Shown piece by piece: positions 8,659 through 17,115 of a DNA stretch of 64,000 bases (within the stretch, counting starts at the first letter, position 1; each line of letters opens with the position of its first letter). The stretch is from NCBI GenBank assembly GCA_021324305.1, contig JAJPJI010000037.1:1-64000 (forward strand), in the 5' to 3' direction. The DNA comes from Gammaproteobacteria bacterium (lineage in GTDB: Bacteria; Pseudomonadota; Gammaproteobacteria; DSM-16500). Under the pieces are notes generated by a model. It was not told where the DNA came from, did not search any database, and saw only the letters and a program-made list of their open reading frames with translations. A program made the translations under genes and the position numbers.

Positions 8659-9412
8659 TATTAATCTTGATACACTTCCTCAAGAAGTCAAGGACTACAT
8701 ACGCCATCTAGAACAGGTACGTAGTGACTTTGTCGCCAATGTATCCCACGAACTACGCACGCCTTTGACAGTCATCCGAGGCTATCTTGAAACTCTCATT
8801 AATCATAAAAATCCGGACAAGAAAATTCTAAACAGGATTTTTATCCAGATGTACCAGCAAAGCCTGCGCATGGCTGATATTATTGAAGATTTATTATTAC
8901 TGGCGCATCTTGAAAGCGAAGACCATACAATAGATGAAAACAAGGATGTCGTCGTCAAGGATATTCTGCAAGCATTATGCATGGACGCAAAAAATATTAG
9001 CGGTGAAAAGAAGCATAAAATATCCTTGAATGCAGATGCCGGATTATTTATTTGCGGGTCTGAAAGTGAATTACGCAGCCTGTTTTCCAACCTGATCGTC
9101 AATGCGGTTAAATATACTCCTGCAGGCGGACGTATCAATATCGACTGGCGACGTGATCAGAATGGATACGGACATTTCAGCGTTACTGATACAGGCATAG
9201 GAATATCAAGTGAACACATACCCAGAATAACCGAACGATTTTATCGTGTGGATAAAGCAAGATCACGTGAGCGTGGAGGAACAGGCCTGGGTCTTGCGAT
9301 TGTTAAACATGTTTTACTGCGTCATGATGGCAAACTGCAAATAGAAAGCGAAATAGGCAAGGGCAGTAAATTTACCTGCATTTTTCCAGCAGCTCGAATA
9401 TCATTCACTTGA
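8642..9412 (+). CDS. PhoR-like sensor kinase without membrane or PAS region
   Basis: A 256-residue histidine kinase reduced to its catalytic core. The H-box FVANVSHELRTPLTVIRGYL (phospho-acceptor H36) is nearly identical to that of PhoR. The N-box (SNLIVNAVKYTP), G1 (VTDTGIGIS), F-box (RFYRVDKARSRE) and G2 (GGTGLGLAIVKH) are intact. The N-terminal membrane anchor and PAS domain of PhoR (about 431 residues in E. coli) are absent, so it must be cytosolic. It starts at the ATG inside the end of the regulator gene; an in-frame ATG at 8612 would add 10 residues without adding a membrane segment. It presumably phosphorylates the adjacent regulator, with sensing supplied by a partner. Confidence 0.83.
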   Translation: MSKQNNINLDTLPQEVKDYIRHLEQVRSDFVANVSHELRTPLTVIRGYLETLINHKNPDKKILNRIFIQMYQQSLRMADIIEDLLLLAHLESEDHTIDENKDVVVKDILQALCMDAKNISGEKKHKISLNADAGLFICGSESELRSLFSNLIVNAVKYTPAGGRINIDWRRDQNGYGHFSVTDTGIGISSEHIPRITERFYRVDKARSRERGGTGLGLAIVKHVLLRHDGKLQIESEIGKGSKFTCIFPAARISFT

Positions 9413-9420
9413 TATCGTTT

Positions 9421-9936
9421 CTAATGACTATAAATACCAACATATGAGGCCTGTTTGATAATATGTCCATTCATTGCTGACATTACATCATCTGCGTCTG
9501 CTTCATCAGACAGATCAAGTGTCTTGTCAAGCGCATAAACAGTCACAGTATAGTGATAAGTCCGTTTATCCGGCGGGCATGGACCAATATAGCCAGACTC
9601 ATAATAGTAGTTCATACCAACCAATACACCATCAGGCATCTTTTTATTCGCTCCTTGTGCAAGAGAAGTCACTGTGGGTGGAATATTATAAAGCACCCAG
9701 CCATAAACTTTTGCTGGCAGCCAGTCTGTGGCCTGCAACACTAGAACAAATGACTTCGCTCCCGCAGGCGCATGTTCCCAGCTAAATTGCGGAGATACAT
9801 TTCCACCATCGCAGGTGTTAAGCTTGGGTATACGCTGGTTATTCGCAAATGAACTGGATTTTAATACAAAATCAGCTGGGTACGCATAAGAGATCATAAA
9901 TACCAATGATAGAAGGACAATCAGCAGACGGATCAT
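9421..9936 (-). CDS. Exported PEBP family protein (YbhB/YbcL-like)
   Basis: A 171-residue phosphatidylethanolamine-binding/Raf-kinase-inhibitor-like protein. Residues 1-20 form a signal peptide ending SYAYPA, so it is exported. The mature part has the bacterial PEBP blocks: TCDGGNVSPQFSW, then VYGWVLYNIPP, and YIGPCPPDKRTYHYTVTVYA with the conserved GPCPP ligand-pocket motif. Bacterial members bind small anionic ligands; their physiological role is poorly defined. It converges with the sensor kinase gene, only 8 bp from its stop. Confidence 0.9.
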   Translation of the reverse strand: MIRLLIVLLSLVFMISYAYPADFVLKSSSFANNQRIPKLNTCDGGNVSPQFSWEHAPAGAKSFVLVLQATDWLPAKVYGWVLYNIPPTVTSLAQGANKKMPDGVLVGMNYYYESGYIGPCPPDKRTYHYTVTVYALDKTLDLSDEADADDVMSAMNGHIIKQASYVGIYSH

Positions 9937-10133
9937 AGTAGTTCATCCAGCTATTTTCATCAATATCATTATACCGTAACCATCTCATTCCACGAATCAA
10001 TCAAGCTACAAGGACAATCACATTACATTAAAATTATTCAAAGGCTTACACTCATTTCCATCCAAATCAAATCTGCTCCCTTCACTCCTAAGTATCTGAA
10101 CTATACTTAAAAAAGAGTATTTGCGAGGTTAAT

Positions 10134-11522
10134 ATGCCTGGCGAAAACGAGAAACACCCCAAAAAACAACATGTTGAACATACGAATCTCGAACCGGTTA
10201 AAATCGGTAATTTTAACCCTACATCTGACTCTATTCATCACGTATCAACATATAAAAAAACAAAAAAGACAATCATACCGACTGGTTCATCTCAAGCCTG
10301 GGTAGTCAAACACCTCAAACCTACCTCGGAGCAACCGACGTTATTCGAGATCGAAGGTGCGATGGGAGACTTTTATCGATTATTTCTGGGACCTAAGGAA
10401 CCCAAAGGAAGGCCTATCATGAGCAAGTCCGGACCTGTCGGGCTGATGTCCAAACTGATCGAGGGTTACACTCCGGTTTCATCTCAAAATATTGATTTGC
10501 AAAATCATGAACACATTAGACAGCTTGCTGAAATATCCGTTGTCGCCATGTTCCTGGAAGAAGGCGACCTACATGAAGATAACCTGGGTTTTAATCCGAA
10601 AGATGAATTAATTAAAATTGACCATGGACAAAGCCTTTGGTCTATTGCAAAAGATTATCACAGGGGCGGCATGGGTACAGTGACTGATTTCAGTTTAAAC
10701 GCTGATGATATTCGAAGACTCCCTGATGTCAAAGAAGGTCATTCAGCTCGTATCTGCCCATTAAATGACGAAGAAACACGCACCATCGCCAATCATCCGG
10801 TATTTATCGAAGCCAAATTCAGAATGCTACTCAAGATAGTTTTAATGCCCGATGAAGTCTGTCAAAGTATATGCCATGCATTTATTAGTAATCCACAATT
10901 AGAAAATCGCATTACATCACATTTGATTGATCGACGTAACGAACTCTGCGGAACACTTATCAACATGCCTGAATTTAGAAAATATCTCATTGATCATCCT
11001 GATATTATCAATTCAATTAAAGATGAATATGCGCAGTTTAATCAGGAATTTCACAAAGACAAACACTCACATCGAAGAGTGGACATTGATCAGGTGCAGG
11101 ATAATTTCAATATCATGCTGTCTGAAGCTCAGAGTCACAGGTTAGGCGACATGCTTCTAGATAAAATTGAAATCCGCCTTAAAGCCTTGTCATCTGATGG
11201 ATCAACACTCGCTGTCATCAAGGCAAATCTGTTTAATCAGCTCAAGGAGAAAATCAATTACCATTCAGATGAAGACATTCACGATGTATTTACCAGGTGG
11301 AAATCACAGAGATATGTCGCTCAAAACGAAAATGACAGGCAATTTGATGGCAAGACATATAATGAAATATTATCAATCAGAAGAAAATTAGATCCTCGTC
11401 AAACCAAAAGTTCAATATTTATTTCTGAAGCAACCAATCTGCTAAAAGATAAACAGACGAGTAAAATTCATTATGACTTAGATGAAAGCGACCATCTAAC
11501 TTTGAAACGTAAACGTGACTGA
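10134..11522 (+). CDS. PI3/4-kinase-like protein, putative secreted effector
   Basis: A 462-residue hydrophilic protein without signal peptide. Residues about 50-165 look like a divergent lipid-kinase or HipA-type kinase fold: an AWVVKHLKP strand with a possible nucleotide-binding lysine, a conserved-looking FEIEGAMGDFYRLFLG helix, then the catalytic-loop pattern GDLHEDNLG (D145, H147, N150), and IKIDHG (D163) as the metal-binding DFG equivalent. This GDxHxxN...IDHG pattern occurs in PI3/PI4 kinases and in kinase-like effectors of intracellular bacteria. The rest is helical with no known domain. RBS GAGG precedes the ATG; TATACT at 10102-10107 is a plausible -10. Kinase fold likely, substrate unknown, effector status inferred. 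Confidence 0.6.
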   Translation: MPGENEKHPKKQHVEHTNLEPVKIGNFNPTSDSIHHVSTYKKTKKTIIPTGSSQAWVVKHLKPTSEQPTLFEIEGAMGDFYRLFLGPKEPKGRPIMSKSGPVGLMSKLIEGYTPVSSQNIDLQNHEHIRQLAEISVVAMFLEEGDLHEDNLGFNPKDELIKIDHGQSLWSIAKDYHRGGMGTVTDFSLNADDIRRLPDVKEGHSARICPLNDEETRTIANHPVFIEAKFRMLLKIVLMPDEVCQSICHAFISNPQLENRITSHLIDRRNELCGTLINMPEFRKYLIDHPDIINSIKDEYAQFNQEFHKDKHSHRRVDIDQVQDNFNIMLSEAQSHRLGDMLLDKIEIRLKALSSDGSTLAVIKANLFNQLKEKINYHSDEDIHDVFTRWKSQRYVAQNENDRQFDGKTYNEILSIRRKLDPRQTKSSIFISEATNLLKDKQTSKIHYDLDESDHLTLKRKRD

Positions 11523-11639
11523 TAAATCCAATAATGGCTTGATTGTTCTATGCAGGAACAAGTTATAAACAAAATATCACTTAATATGAACGATGGTATT
11601 TTGTATGCTTAGTTCATTTCATGGGAAACGATAACGATC

Positions 11640-12053
11640 ATGCCATACGAAATATTTAAAAATATTCCGCATCAACGCGTCATTGGCGGACAAAATATGA
11701 ATGATGAAATCTTTGACTTGTATCAGTGTGGGATATTTCATCATCAGTCTGCGATAGAAAATATTGAATTTGTGGAATTGCAGCCAAATGCACTTTATCG
11801 CCCACATTATCACAAAAAAAGTTCTGCTGTGATATACATTATTTACGGCCTGGGTCGATTTCAACTTGGCAGCCGTCTTCTGGACTACAAACCTGGCATG
11901 CGAATTGATATCCCTGCAGGCATTACCCACGGATTCAGGACAGACACGTCAACGCTGTTTTTAAGCATTCAATCACCACCGATTATTAACACTGAAACAA
12001 ATGAAATTGATTTACATTATGCAAATGGAGCGGGGCAAGATGCAAGGTCGTAA
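11640..12053 (+). CDS. Cupin-domain protein
   Basis: A 137-residue single-domain cupin. The first cupin motif is PHYHKKSSAVIYIIYGLGRF, with two metal-ligand histidines but serine/alanine where the ligand glutamate is usual. The second is DIPAGITHGF, giving the last histidine. Small cupins act as isomerases, dioxygenases or sugar epimerases. It is the first gene of an apparent three-gene operon with the VOC/PLP fusion and a methyltransferase, so it probably serves the same small-molecule pathway. Confidence 0.8.
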   Translation: MPYEIFKNIPHQRVIGGQNMNDEIFDLYQCGIFHHQSAIENIEFVELQPNALYRPHYHKKSSAVIYIIYGLGRFQLGSRLLDYKPGMRIDIPAGITHGFRTDTSTLFLSIQSPPIINTETNEIDLHYANGAGQDARS

Positions 12054-13734
12054 CGGTATACCCACTAATATGGGATTAGATCACATTGGGATTGTAGTGC
12101 CCAATGCCCGGGAAGCGGCTGATTTTTTAATGGATGTATTTGACGCCGAATTTGACTGGGAAGTGAAACGGGAGTCTAGTCCAACCGCGGGAGAGCGCGG
12201 CTGGTCACAAATATTTGGCGTTCATCCAGATGCATATATGCCTCATGTCATTATGTTAAAATGCGGCGATCACCCTCTTACACAGTATATTGAAATTTTT
12301 GAATGGAAATCACCCGATCAACAGATGCCAGCCGGTGAAAATGGCTGGCACAAATTCAGCGATATCGGCAATAGCTATATTTCATTTACAGTGAAAGACA
12401 TAAATAAGGTAATTGATCATATCAAACAGTGCGTCATTCCAAAATGGCACGGAACACGGTTTATTCAGGATCCACCCATGCAATTTCCATTACGCGGCGA
12501 GATATGCACGTCCACATTTTTGATTTCGCCTTGGGGAATGTGGATTGAATTGACATCCTGGAGCAAATCCAGGGAAAAAGGGACCGTCATCAAGGCACAA
12601 AGACATGCTGAAATCAATAAACACATAGGACAACACATCAATGAATTACCCACGCCATCATTTTTAGTCGATCTGGATGTGATAGACCACAATATCTTCC
12701 TCTTGTCCTCTCGAATTCGCGGCAATGGCATCGAATGGCGGATACCCAGCAAGGCACATAAATGCCCGGAACTGGCCAAATATATCATTAAAAATGGCGG
12801 TGCAAATGGCGTCGTCCTGCTTACACTGGATGAAGCTGAACATTTTGCGAAAGCCGGCATTGACAATATATATCTCGCTAATCAGGTTGGCACATATGAC
12901 GATATTGAACGTCTGTCGTTATTGGCCAAACAAGTTCAATGTCTTCGAGTTGCGATTGATGACGCTGTCTATCTAAAAGAACTTGCAAAAGCTGTGCAAC
13001 GCTGGGAAATCATAACGCCAGTTGAAGTCTTGATTGAGTTGAATGTGAACCACAACCGGTGTGGCGTCAACAACATTGATGAAGCTGTGGCTCTCGCGAA
13101 ACTGGCAAAAGAAATTGAAGCAACAACAGGTACAGTAATTTTTACCGGAATCACAGGTTATGAAGGGCATACGCCAATCCTGCCGCCGAATGAAAAGACC
13201 CAGGAAACATATCGTTCTCATGACATCCTGGCAAAAACTAAAAATGCCATTGAATCCGCTGGCATGACAGTAAAAGTAGTCAGTGGTGGCGGCAGTTGCA
13301 ATTACATGGATTGCATAAACAATCATATCCTGACTGAAATCCAGGCTGGCGGCGGCGCGCTTTGTGATCTGTTGTACTATCATAAGGCAAATCTGAAAGA
13401 CCATGGACACAGGATGGGTGCATTGATCTTGACACAAATCATCAGCTCCGCATCTGATCAAAGTCGCGCAATCGGTAATGCCGGGTTCAAATCAGTTGGC
13501 TGGCACCCATTTGGTGGACTCCCTGAACCACGTGACCGCAAGGATTTACGTGTCATTGGGCTGAGCGCAGAGCACACGAAATTTGAGCATATTCAACCAG
13601 GATTACCTGTCAATGCGGGCAGAGGAGACAAGATTGTCCTGATACCGGGTTATACCGATGCAATGGGATTCCTGCATAAGGAAATCTACGCCATTCGAAA
13701 TGACCATGTTGAACAGGTATGGAAAACGGTATAA
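12040..13734 (+). CDS. VOC domain fused to D-threonine aldolase-like PLP domain
   Basis: A 564-residue two-domain enzyme. Residues about 10-175 are a vicinal-oxygen-chelate fold (GLDHIGIVVPNAREAADFL start; IEIFEW and WIELTSW ligand strands). Residues about 205-564 are a fold-type III PLP domain of the D-threonine aldolase/D-serine dehydratase family, starting TPSFLVDLDVIDHN, with the PLP lysine K238 in SKAHKCPE, GGGSCNYM and LSAEHTKFEH. The family's C-terminal metal site (usually H-x-C/D) reads Y538-T-D540, so one ligand is lost. I start at the ATG at 12040, which has GGAGCGGGG before it; it overlaps the cupin by 14 bp. The fusion implies both steps act on one metabolite. Substrate unknown. 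Confidence 0.78.
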   Translation: MQGRNGIPTNMGLDHIGIVVPNAREAADFLMDVFDAEFDWEVKRESSPTAGERGWSQIFGVHPDAYMPHVIMLKCGDHPLTQYIEIFEWKSPDQQMPAGENGWHKFSDIGNSYISFTVKDINKVIDHIKQCVIPKWHGTRFIQDPPMQFPLRGEICTSTFLISPWGMWIELTSWSKSREKGTVIKAQRHAEINKHIGQHINELPTPSFLVDLDVIDHNIFLLSSRIRGNGIEWRIPSKAHKCPELAKYIIKNGGANGVVLLTLDEAEHFAKAGIDNIYLANQVGTYDDIERLSLLAKQVQCLRVAIDDAVYLKELAKAVQRWEIITPVEVLIELNVNHNRCGVNNIDEAVALAKLAKEIEATTGTVIFTGITGYEGHTPILPPNEKTQETYRSHDILAKTKNAIESAGMTVKVVSGGGSCNYMDCINNHILTEIQAGGGALCDLLYYHKANLKDHGHRMGALILTQIISSASDQSRAIGNAGFKSVGWHPFGGLPEPRDRKDLRVIGLSAEHTKFEHIQPGLPVNAGRGDKIVLIPGYTDAMGFLHKEIYAIRNDHVEQVWKTV

Positions 13735-13740
13735 AAAATC

Positions 13741-14775
13741 ATGAAAATGCCACTTGCCCTGGAAAGAATGATGTTCGGCTTTATTGAAAGTCAGGTTTTG
13801 TTTGTCTGTAATGAATTAAAAATCTTTGATTATCTGATCGATAATGAAAAATCCTCACTTGAGGAAATCAGTGATGACCTGAAATTGCCGAAATCATCTT
13901 TGGAACGATTATTAATCTCCGCACAATGCATGCAATTACTGAAAAAGGATGGTATTCAATATGAAGTCATCCATGAATTGGTTCCGTATCTCTCAAGAAA
14001 AAGCCGCTTTTATTGTGGAGACAAATTTAGTCATTATTTTAAAACAAGTTATGGTTTATTCAACCACTTGCTTTCAGCTGTTAATGAAAACAAGCCGCAA
14101 TGGAATAAAATCGTCTCTGACAAATTATTAACGTGTGATATCAACTCCATTTACACTGATTTTATTTATTCAGACAAACAATCTACCGAAGATTTCCTGT
14201 CAACCATGTGGGCTTCAGGTTATACCGATTCAATTGACCTATGCACAAAATTCTCATTTGCCGGATACAAACGTCTTGTTGATTTGGGCGGTGCAACTGG
14301 TTCATTTTCAATTGCCGCGATGCAGAACAATCCACAGTTAAGCGCTGTGATTATGGATTATCCATCTGTCAGACCATATGCCAATGAAAAATTGATTGAA
14401 TATGGGCTGCAATCTCGCGGATTATTTTTGGCAGGCGATATTTTTAGCGATGCGCTACCTGCCGGGGATATCTACGTCATTGGTTATCTTTTATCTGACT
14501 TACCAGAAGCCATGTCTGTTTCTCTCATCAAAAAAATCTATCATATTTTACCCAAGAATGGATTGATCGTGATATTGGAAAAACTGTTCGCAGACGATAA
14601 ATCAGGCCCATACCTTACAGCCATGCTGAATCTGACTATGCTGCTTGAGATGCAAGGCCAGCATAGAAGCACAGCAGAATATATAGATTGGCTGCAAACG
14701 GCAGGTTTTCAGGAAATACGTGTTATCTATTCAGCAGGAGAAAAGCACATGCTTGCAGGGATCAAGAATGAATAG
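13741..14775 (+). CDS. SAM-dependent O-methyltransferase (class I, OMT family 2)
   Basis: A 344-residue methyltransferase of the plant/actinobacterial small-molecule O-methyltransferase type. The N-terminal helical dimerisation/winged-helix part spans about 1-90 and the Rossmann domain about 170-340. SAM motif I is VDLGGATGSFSIA; the following acidic residue is in VIMDYPS; the post-motif reads YLLSDLPEA where LHDW is usual, so the catalytic histidine appears replaced. It begins 6 bp after the VOC/PLP fusion and is surely in the same operon. It presumably methylates the product of that pathway; the missing histidine leaves activity uncertain. Confidence 0.8.
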   Translation: MKMPLALERMMFGFIESQVLFVCNELKIFDYLIDNEKSSLEEISDDLKLPKSSLERLLISAQCMQLLKKDGIQYEVIHELVPYLSRKSRFYCGDKFSHYFKTSYGLFNHLLSAVNENKPQWNKIVSDKLLTCDINSIYTDFIYSDKQSTEDFLSTMWASGYTDSIDLCTKFSFAGYKRLVDLGGATGSFSIAAMQNNPQLSAVIMDYPSVRPYANEKLIEYGLQSRGLFLAGDIFSDALPAGDIYVIGYLLSDLPEAMSVSLIKKIYHILPKNGLIVILEKLFADDKSGPYLTAMLNLTMLLEMQGQHRSTAEYIDWLQTAGFQEIRVIYSAGEKHMLAGIKNE

Positions 14776-14812
14776 GGGAGTAATCACACCCTGTTTTTAA
14801 TTTATTTCAGAT

Positions 14813-15868
14813 TCATTTGTGCTTATGCCTGTGGTGAATATCCGGATAATGATGGTGTGAGTGCGTGATCGGATCATGTTGATGGGGATGAGAATGCGGC
14901 TTGGCATTGTCCCAGGAATAGTCGTGTGAATGCTGATGATGTTCATTATGAAAATGATAATGGTCATGAGACATGAGTTCATGCGTATGCACATGATCAT
15001 GATATTCAGCAAGATGAATCCCAACGCCCATTCCCATTAAAATAGCTGCTGTCCAGAATGTAATCGAGGCAGGTTCGTGAAAAAATATGATTGCAATAGC
15101 TGCGCCAATAAAGGGAGCCGTAGAAAAATACGCGCTTGCTCTGGCTGTTCCAAGTCCGCGTAATGCCAGAACAAACAGCACCAGACTCACTCCATATCCA
15201 AAAAAACCAATCAGTAAAGCAGAATTTATTTTTGACCAAGCTGGAAAGGTTAGCCCTGCCGCAAATGCCAAACTGACATTTACTATCCCGGACATCAGCC
15301 CTTTAGATCCTGCAATAAATACTGAATCGGTTGAAGAAATTTTGCGTGTTAAATTATTATCTATCGCCCAGCATAAACAAGCTGCAGCAATTGACAGGAA
15401 GCCAGCCCAATTGTTTAATCCAGCCTGTTTTGGCCATGACAATAACATACTGCCGACAGTGATAAGAAACATGCCCAAAACAATTCGGCGGTCAGTGTGT
15501 TCTTTAAAAAAAATCCATGCAAGCAAGGCAGTCATTACGGATTCAAGATTCAAAAGAAGCGAAGCCGTGGCTGCACTGGTTTGAGCAAGGCCTGTCATGA
15601 GCAAAACAGGCGCAATAACACCGCCAGATATAATCGCAAGAAATAACCATCCCCATTCATATTTTGAGAGGCCAGAGCTAAAATTCTTGTCTCTTGCCAG
15701 CTTGATTGCACCCAGGCCGATGCCGCTTCCCAGGTATAGCAAGCCAGCAAGCAAAAGCGGCGAAACCACACCTGTTAACTGTTTGGCAAATGGTGTGCTG
15801 GCGCCAAATAGAAAAGCAGCCGTTAAGGCTGCGAGCACACCACCGGATAAGGAATGAAGTTTAAGCAT
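14813..15868 (-). CDS. EamA/DMT transporter with histidine-rich tail
   Basis: A 351-residue drug/metabolite transporter with about ten membrane segments in two EamA repeats (about 10-135 and 150-285). From about residue 287 it has a cytoplasmic tail dominated by histidine: YHDHVHTHELMSHDHYHFHN, then HPHQHDP and THSHHHYPDIHHRHKHK at the end. EamA carriers export amino acids or metabolites; a His-rich tail suggests binding or sensing of zinc, nickel or cobalt. Similar tails occur in other DMT proteins as I recall them. Its tail overlaps nothing, and it converges with the O-methyltransferase gene. Confidence 0.87.
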   Translation of the reverse strand: MLKLHSLSGGVLAALTAAFLFGASTPFAKQLTGVVSPLLLAGLLYLGSGIGLGAIKLARDKNFSSGLSKYEWGWLFLAIISGGVIAPVLLMTGLAQTSAATASLLLNLESVMTALLAWIFFKEHTDRRIVLGMFLITVGSMLLSWPKQAGLNNWAGFLSIAAACLCWAIDNNLTRKISSTDSVFIAGSKGLMSGIVNVSLAFAAGLTFPAWSKINSALLIGFFGYGVSLVLFVLALRGLGTARASAYFSTAPFIGAAIAIIFFHEPASITFWTAAILMGMGVGIHLAEYHDHVHTHELMSHDHYHFHNEHHQHSHDYSWDNAKPHSHPHQHDPITHSHHHYPDIHHRHKHK

Positions 15869-15965
15869 AGATTATATATTAACTGAAAAGAGGCAATACC
15901 ATCAGATCCACGGCAGAATCTCATCCGAAGTGCGACATTGATTAAAAATTATCATGCTGCATTCG

Positions 15966-16400
15966 TTATTTTTTGATAAGTGTTTTATGAAGTTTGACCA
16001 TTCCCTTTTTTGTTAGGTTTGTCTGAAGTAACTCTACAGGCATGCCTGTTGCTGGGTCTTCAATCATAGCAACATATAACCCAGGTTTAGATTCAATTGG
16101 TCCCCATACCACTTTTCTACCTTTGATAGCATCTTTAAGATTTGGAACTTTAAATGCAACATGAGGATATTTTTTTATTATTTCTGGAAATGGAGCATCT
16201 TTATCAAATCGATGCATTTGAATGTTAAATTCGCTCTGATCATATCCCCATGTGTAATACTTATATTGTTTATCATAAAGTTCATTTTTATTATGTTCTT
16301 GTGTTGGCACGCCAAGATGATTGTATTCCCATCCCTTTGGTATGGCATAGGTTGTAGTACAAACTAAACTTAAAAAAATAATAATACTAAATTTGTTCAT
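15966..16400 (-). CDS. Secreted VOC-like (glyoxalase-fold) small protein
   Basis: A 144-residue protein with a signal peptide (residues 1-19, MNKFSIIIFLSLVCTTTYA). The mature part resembles one VOC/glyoxalase module: PHVAFKVPNLKDAIKG, then KVVWGPIESKPGLYVAMIED and GMPVELLQT, which match the usual H...V-x-D-L and final E-L strands. Function unknown. It lies 11 bp downstream of the TetR-type regulator on the same strand, within an AT-richer patch, and may be co-transcribed with it. Confidence 0.65.
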   Translation of the reverse strand: MNKFSIIIFLSLVCTTTYAIPKGWEYNHLGVPTQEHNKNELYDKQYKYYTWGYDQSEFNIQMHRFDKDAPFPEIIKKYPHVAFKVPNLKDAIKGRKVVWGPIESKPGLYVAMIEDPATGMPVELLQTNLTKKGMVKLHKTLIKK

Positions 16401-16411
16401 TAGAATATTTC

Positions 16412-17017
16412 CTATTTTAGTGCTTTGAGTAATCGTTCCACTATGAAAATGATGTAACTATGAAAATCAGTATCTTTATTTATAAATACATTGGGATCCA
16501 TTGCTGTGCTACTGACTATTGATAAAATGTATGTAAGCACAAATTCAAGCTTTAGATGAGAATCTATATCACCACTATCTTGATAGTGCTTTAGAGCTGC
16601 TAGCCACGCCTGTGATTCGGTTGATAGAGTAACCCCAATTTCATTTTTATTTTTATGATCTAGCCGTTGCCAATTAATCATGCGTACAATATCAGGATTG
16701 TTACGATAAAAAGTAATATTCTGAGTAATCAATTTTTTTAGAAAATCAGGAAAAGATTGATTTAACTCGGGCAGTGTTGGCGAAAGTTTATTTGATTCTT
16801 CAACTATATTTTGTTTTACCGCTTTCCATAATCCTTCTTTGCTGCCAAAGTGATGAAAAACAAGACTATGGTTTATCTTTGCTTTTGATGCAATTTTTCC
16901 AATAGACGTACCTGCAAATCCAAATTCAACAAATAATTTGCGCGCTGCTTTTATGATTTTTGCCCGCGTAGGATCAGCTCGAAAATGAGGTAAGGGCAAT
17001 GATTTACTCTGAGACAT
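16412..17017 (-). CDS. TetR family transcriptional repressor
   Basis: A 201-residue regulator. The N-terminal HTH (about 15-62) is typical: ADPTRAKIIKAARKLFVEFG, FAGTSIGKIASKAKINHSLV and FHHFGSKEGLWKAV. The C-terminal ligand-binding half is helical. The gene diverges from an MFS drug exporter, and two TTGAC-N6-GTCAA palindromes sit in the gap, the first only 17 bp above its ATG. By analogy with TetR-MFS pairs it should repress both itself and the exporter until a drug or metabolite binds. The ligand is unknown. Confidence 0.9.
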   Translation of the reverse strand: MSQSKSLPLPHFRADPTRAKIIKAARKLFVEFGFAGTSIGKIASKAKINHSLVFHHFGSKEGLWKAVKQNIVEESNKLSPTLPELNQSFPDFLKKLITQNITFYRNNPDIVRMINWQRLDHKNKNEIGVTLSTESQAWLAALKHYQDSGDIDSHLKLEFVLTYILSIVSSTAMDPNVFINKDTDFHSYIIFIVERLLKALK

Positions 17018-17033
17018 TTTTCATCCTCTACAC

Positions 17034-17049
17034 TTGACCAATCAGTCAA
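17034..17049. promoter_or_regulatory. TetR-type operator 1
   Basis: TTGACCAATCAGTCAA is an inverted repeat TTGAC-N6-GTCAA between the divergent tetR and MFS genes. The same 5-bp arms with the same 6-bp spacer recur 37 bp downstream. Such 16-bp dyads are common TetR-family sites. Confidence 0.7.
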
Positions 17050-17070
17050 TATCCATTATTCTACTATGTA

Positions 17071-17086
17071 TTGACTAGTCAGTCAA
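17071..17086. promoter_or_regulatory. TetR-type operator 2
   Basis: TTGACTAGTCAGTCAA repeats the TTGAC-N6-GTCAA dyad of operator 1 and overlaps a possible -35 of the MFS gene (whose ATG is at 17116). Two evenly spaced dyads in one divergent promoter support regulation of both genes by the adjacent repressor. Confidence 0.7.
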
Positions 17087-17115
17087 TAGTATTAACTAAT
17101 TTTTCATGGTGCCTT

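Noticed and set aside
14797-15024. His/Ile-rich frame overlapping the DMT transporter tail
   Set aside because: It is an out-of-frame shadow of the repetitive His codons of the transporter.
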